Shown piece by piece: positions 61,528 to 64,000 of a DNA stretch of 64,000 nt. The DNA is from Clostridium_AD sp964467165 (lineage in GTDB: Bacteria > Bacillota > Clostridia > Clostridiales > Clostridiaceae): the NCBI GenBank assembly GCA_964467165.1, contig CAYXOL010000009.1, positions 1 through 64,000 of the forward strand, in the 5' to 3' direction. The notes beneath the pieces were generated by a model, which saw only the letters and a program-made list of their open reading frames with translations, searched no databases and was not told the DNA's origin. The translations under genes were made by a program, and so were the position numbers. Every line of letters starts with the position of its first letter. Positions within the stretch are counted from its first letter, which is position 1.

Positions 61528-64000
61528 TTAGTCCAAACCCTGGGAAATAAATACTCCCCAATAGTATGGAAATTTAAATGGTTGTTTCTCTTGATTTTCT
61601 TCATTTAAATAATTCTTTATAGCATTATAAATGGATTCATCTTCATTTGCTTTATTCCTTATATAATTAAATGTTTCATTTTCATTTAATTCATTAACAG
61701 TTAAGTCCCTCAAGTAAATTTGAGCCTCTTTTAAAGATAAGCTATATTTACCGTCATTCTTTTTAATATTTTCATAAAACTTATCCATAAGAATTAAAGT
61801 TGCCATATCATTCACAGACCATAAACTTATCACTAAATTCTTTGCACCTGCTACTGAAAAAGCACTTCTTAATCCCATTATACCCTCACCATTTTGTATT
61901 TTACCTATCCCAGTTTCACAAGCTGACAATACTACTAGTTTAGTTTCTTTCAAATTCAAACATAAAACATCTTCTGCTGTTAGTATTCCATCCTCAGCCA
62001 GCTTAGGTAAAATTCCATCCTCTAACCAAGTTTGAGCCCCAGCAAGTGCTAAAAATGATTGTAATAATGGATTATTTAGTTTCCCTATGCTATTTTCTTT
62101 ACCATCAAGCCAAAGAAAATCTTTTTTATTTTTGCTATTTTCATTATTACTTACAAAAAAACCATGTGTAGCTAAGTGCAATATTTCAGGAGAACACATT
62201 TTCTTTATATCTCCTTCTAAAGCTTTATCTCTCATTAGAGGTTTTACACCCAACTTTTCTCCTATACGTTCCCCTTCAATTCCTGCAAAAATTAACCTTT
62301 CGAAACACAATCCTCTATTGTTATTCTCCAATTTAAACAATTTTAATTTATCATTATGATATTGAGAAGACTTGTAACTCTCTTCAATATTTGATTCTTG
62401 CAAACTAAAATCCGGATCAGCTACTACTAATGACTTTCCTGCAATAATATCATTTTCTCTTCTGTTTCTTATAATATCTCGACTAGAACTTACATAATTA
62501 AATAAGTATTGGTCTATAAAATATCCATTATCAATAGGCAAAACTTCAAAGGGAAGTTTTGATATTTCACCCTCAGTAGAAAATATAATTTGCTTTTTTT
62601 TATATAGCTTGTTCATAAATGGTTTTATTATTTTCTCTTGAAGTTTTATTCCTATTTCATTTTCACTTTTTCTTTTGTAAATTGCCTCTCTGAAATCTAT
62701 TATTATATTATCAATTGTATCAGCATCATCTAGTTCAAATATTTCAATACTCTCTTGAATTTTTCCTTCCAGAGTAAATGCAATATACTTTTCATTTAAA
62801 ACATTATCAGAATAGCATCCATTTTTATCCACAAATTCAAATTTTGCATATTTTATATACTCAACTAACAATTGTTGAGTTGATAATTTTTTATTAATGT
62901 CATATCTAATATTTGCACTCAGATTATAGTTATCACTCAATTTATGTACTATTTTAAGAATATCATTTTCAAGTATTTCCTTTCTAATTTCTAATGTTTT
63001 AAAATATTGTTCATATTCTTCTTTAGACCCATACTTATTTATTCCTTCCATAATCAACTTAGCAATTTTTTGCCTTGTAGCACTATATTCACGTACCTTT
63101 TCACTTGTGGATGGGCATTTTTCTATAATTTCATAATCGTTATAGCCTTTTGAAATCTCAGTCGCAAGTCCCTTTCTAAAAAGTATAACATCTATTATTT
63201 GAGTACTATATTTTACCTTAAGATAAGATTCACTTATAGCAAATGATAAAAATTTACTATAATTCTTATAAAACTTAGCTACTAAAGACAATCTAATTTT
63301 CTCAATAAGATATGGTAGTACATTTATAATAATCTCATTTTCAATATTAATTGCTTTATACATAATTTCATATGCTTCTTCTGTTTTGCAATTACAAATA
63401 TATAAATGTGCCAACATAAATAATGAATTTGAATAGTTGTAGTGATTTTCCGAATAAATATTCTTAAAAATGTTACATGCCTTTTCTTGCATATTTGAGG
63501 CCTCTTCTATATCGCCTAAGTATCCTTTCACTAAAGCTAAGTTTTGTAAACATATTGCATAGTTACCTTGTCCATTTTTTTTGTTGTATATTTCCTTTGC
63601 CTGTATTAATAAGTCTTCAGCTTCTTTATAATTTTCTGACATGATTTGAAAATTCGCCAAGTTGATAAGACTTACTCCATATTCAGCATGCTTATTTCCT
63701 AGCCTTTCTTCTCTTATCTTCAATGATTTTTGTAAATATTCTTTTGCTTGAGAAGCTCCAAAATAAATTTGATCATTAAGTAAATATATTATTCCTAGAT
63801 TGTTATAACTATTAGCAGTGACACTATGTTTATCGCCTAGTATTTTCTCTCTTATCTCTAAAGCATTTAAATACAGACTCACTGCTTTATCATAATTATT
63901 TAATTCTTTATAAAAACCACCTAACCCATCTAAACAATTAGCATACCCCAAGGAATTTTGCATTGCTGAACTAATATATATATCTTTAGCTTTCAAGTAT
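61528..64000 (-). CDS. TPR-CHAT caspase-like protease (5' end beyond window)
   Basis: At least 822 residues are inside the window and the frame continues off the right edge (the TTG at 63996 is not a convincing start). The N-terminal part has tetratricopeptide repeats: CLDGLGGFYKELNNYDKAVS, NNLGIIYLLN, INLANFQIMSENYKEAEDLL and LFMLAHLYICNCKTEEAYEI, to about residue 230. After a helical linker comes a CHAT domain with His in LHLATHGFFVSN (about 611 from the visible start) and Cys in VVLSACETGIG (about 693), the caspase-type dyad. CHAT proteases act in defence and cell death; in several systems they cut a partner protein. Neighbours are a membrane protein and a glycine-zipper protein. Confidence 0.93.
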   Translation of the reverse strand, partial: YLKAKDIYISSAMQNSLGYANCLDGLGGFYKELNNYDKAVSLYLNALEIREKILGDKHSVTANSYNNLGIIYLLNDQIYFGASQAKEYLQKSLKIREERLGNKHAEYGVSLINLANFQIMSENYKEAEDLLIQAKEIYNKKNGQGNYAICLQNLALVKGYLGDIEEASNMQEKACNIFKNIYSENHYNYSNSLFMLAHLYICNCKTEEAYEIMYKAINIENEIIINVLPYLIEKIRLSLVAKFYKNYSKFLSFAISESYLKVKYSTQIIDVILFRKGLATEISKGYNDYEIIEKCPSTSEKVREYSATRQKIAKLIMEGINKYGSKEEYEQYFKTLEIRKEILENDILKIVHKLSDNYNLSANIRYDINKKLSTQQLLVEYIKYAKFEFVDKNGCYSDNVLNEKYIAFTLEGKIQESIEIFELDDADTIDNIIIDFREAIYKRKSENEIGIKLQEKIIKPFMNKLYKKKQIIFSTEGEISKLPFEVLPIDNGYFIDQYLFNYVSSSRDIIRNRRENDIIAGKSLVVADPDFSLQESNIEESYKSSQYHNDKLKLFKLENNNRGLCFERLIFAGIEGERIGEKLGVKPLMRDKALEGDIKKMCSPEILHLATHGFFVSNNENSKNKKDFLWLDGKENSIGKLNNPLLQSFLALAGAQTWLEDGILPKLAEDGILTAEDVLCLNLKETKLVVLSACETGIGKIQNGEGIMGLRSAFSVAGAKNLVISLWSVNDMATLILMDKFYENIKKNDGKYSLSLKEAQIYLRDLTVNELNENETFNYIRNKANEDESIYNAIKNYLNEENQEKQPFKFPYYWGVFISQGLD

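Overview
The window is AT-rich DNA with dense genes, strong AGGAGG-type ribosome binding sites and many cell-wall-binding repeat (CWB2), SLH and SLAP proteins. This points to a Clostridium-like Firmicute with an S-layer-type surface; the species cannot be fixed from sequence alone. Almost all intact genes read on the minus strand. The window mixes envelope and efflux genes with a large amount of decayed sequence.

Region 1 (1-14.4 kb) is multidrug-type export. A divergent MarR regulator (5634-6083) faces a minus-strand operon of HlyD adaptor, long four-lipoyl adaptor, second HlyD adaptor, 14-helix MFS pump and a cytidylate-kinase-like protein. Next is a sensor kinase / NtrC-type regulator / adaptor / MacB-type ABC transporter / SLH protein operon. 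The NtrC-type regulator has lost the GAFTGA loop. The first 75 bases are the start of another SLH protein whose signal-peptide DNA nearly repeats that of the first.

Region 2 (14.5-30 kb) is a surface-protein locus. It holds SLAP proteins, a lipoprotein, two BIG2+CWB2 proteins and a CWB2-transglutaminase. The BIG2-CWB2/transglutaminase pair is tandemly duplicated: the left transglutaminase copy has lost its catalytic core and lies next to transposase debris. A broken IS91-like transposase and two large secreted Ig-like proteins follow.

Region 3 (30.6-42 kb) is a six-gene operon of two TolC-like proteins, a MarR regulator, an HlyD adaptor and two ABC-2 permeases, with no ATPase gene. It starts from a strong promoter that overlaps a perfect palindrome. 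Upstream lie a CWB2 protein with the frameshifted remains of a trypsin-like protease domain, a SLAP gene with a single nonsense codon, and a secreted papain-like protease.

Region 4 (42-51 kb) is rich in mobile and competence genes: an AAA-ATPase/PD-(D/E)XK protein, dprA, comM (yifB), a REP-associated tyrosine transposase (RAYT) overlapping comM, and an Rpn-type nuclease. Three near-identical copies and one diverged copy of a palindromic intergenic repeat lie here. The diverged copy keeps its stem by compensatory changes, which makes this repeat family with the RAYT one of the two best candidates for something new.

Region 5 (51-64 kb) holds a 5'-truncated S-layer-like Ig array, a tyrosine recombinase with an overlapping partner gene, and an IS3-family element (57472-58779) that cut off the end of a minus-strand cluster. 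That cluster has a TPR-CHAT caspase-like protease (running off the right edge), a multispanning membrane protein, a glycine-zipper protein and an unknown protein. It has the make-up of an uncharacterised defence or regulated-death system and is the second main candidate.
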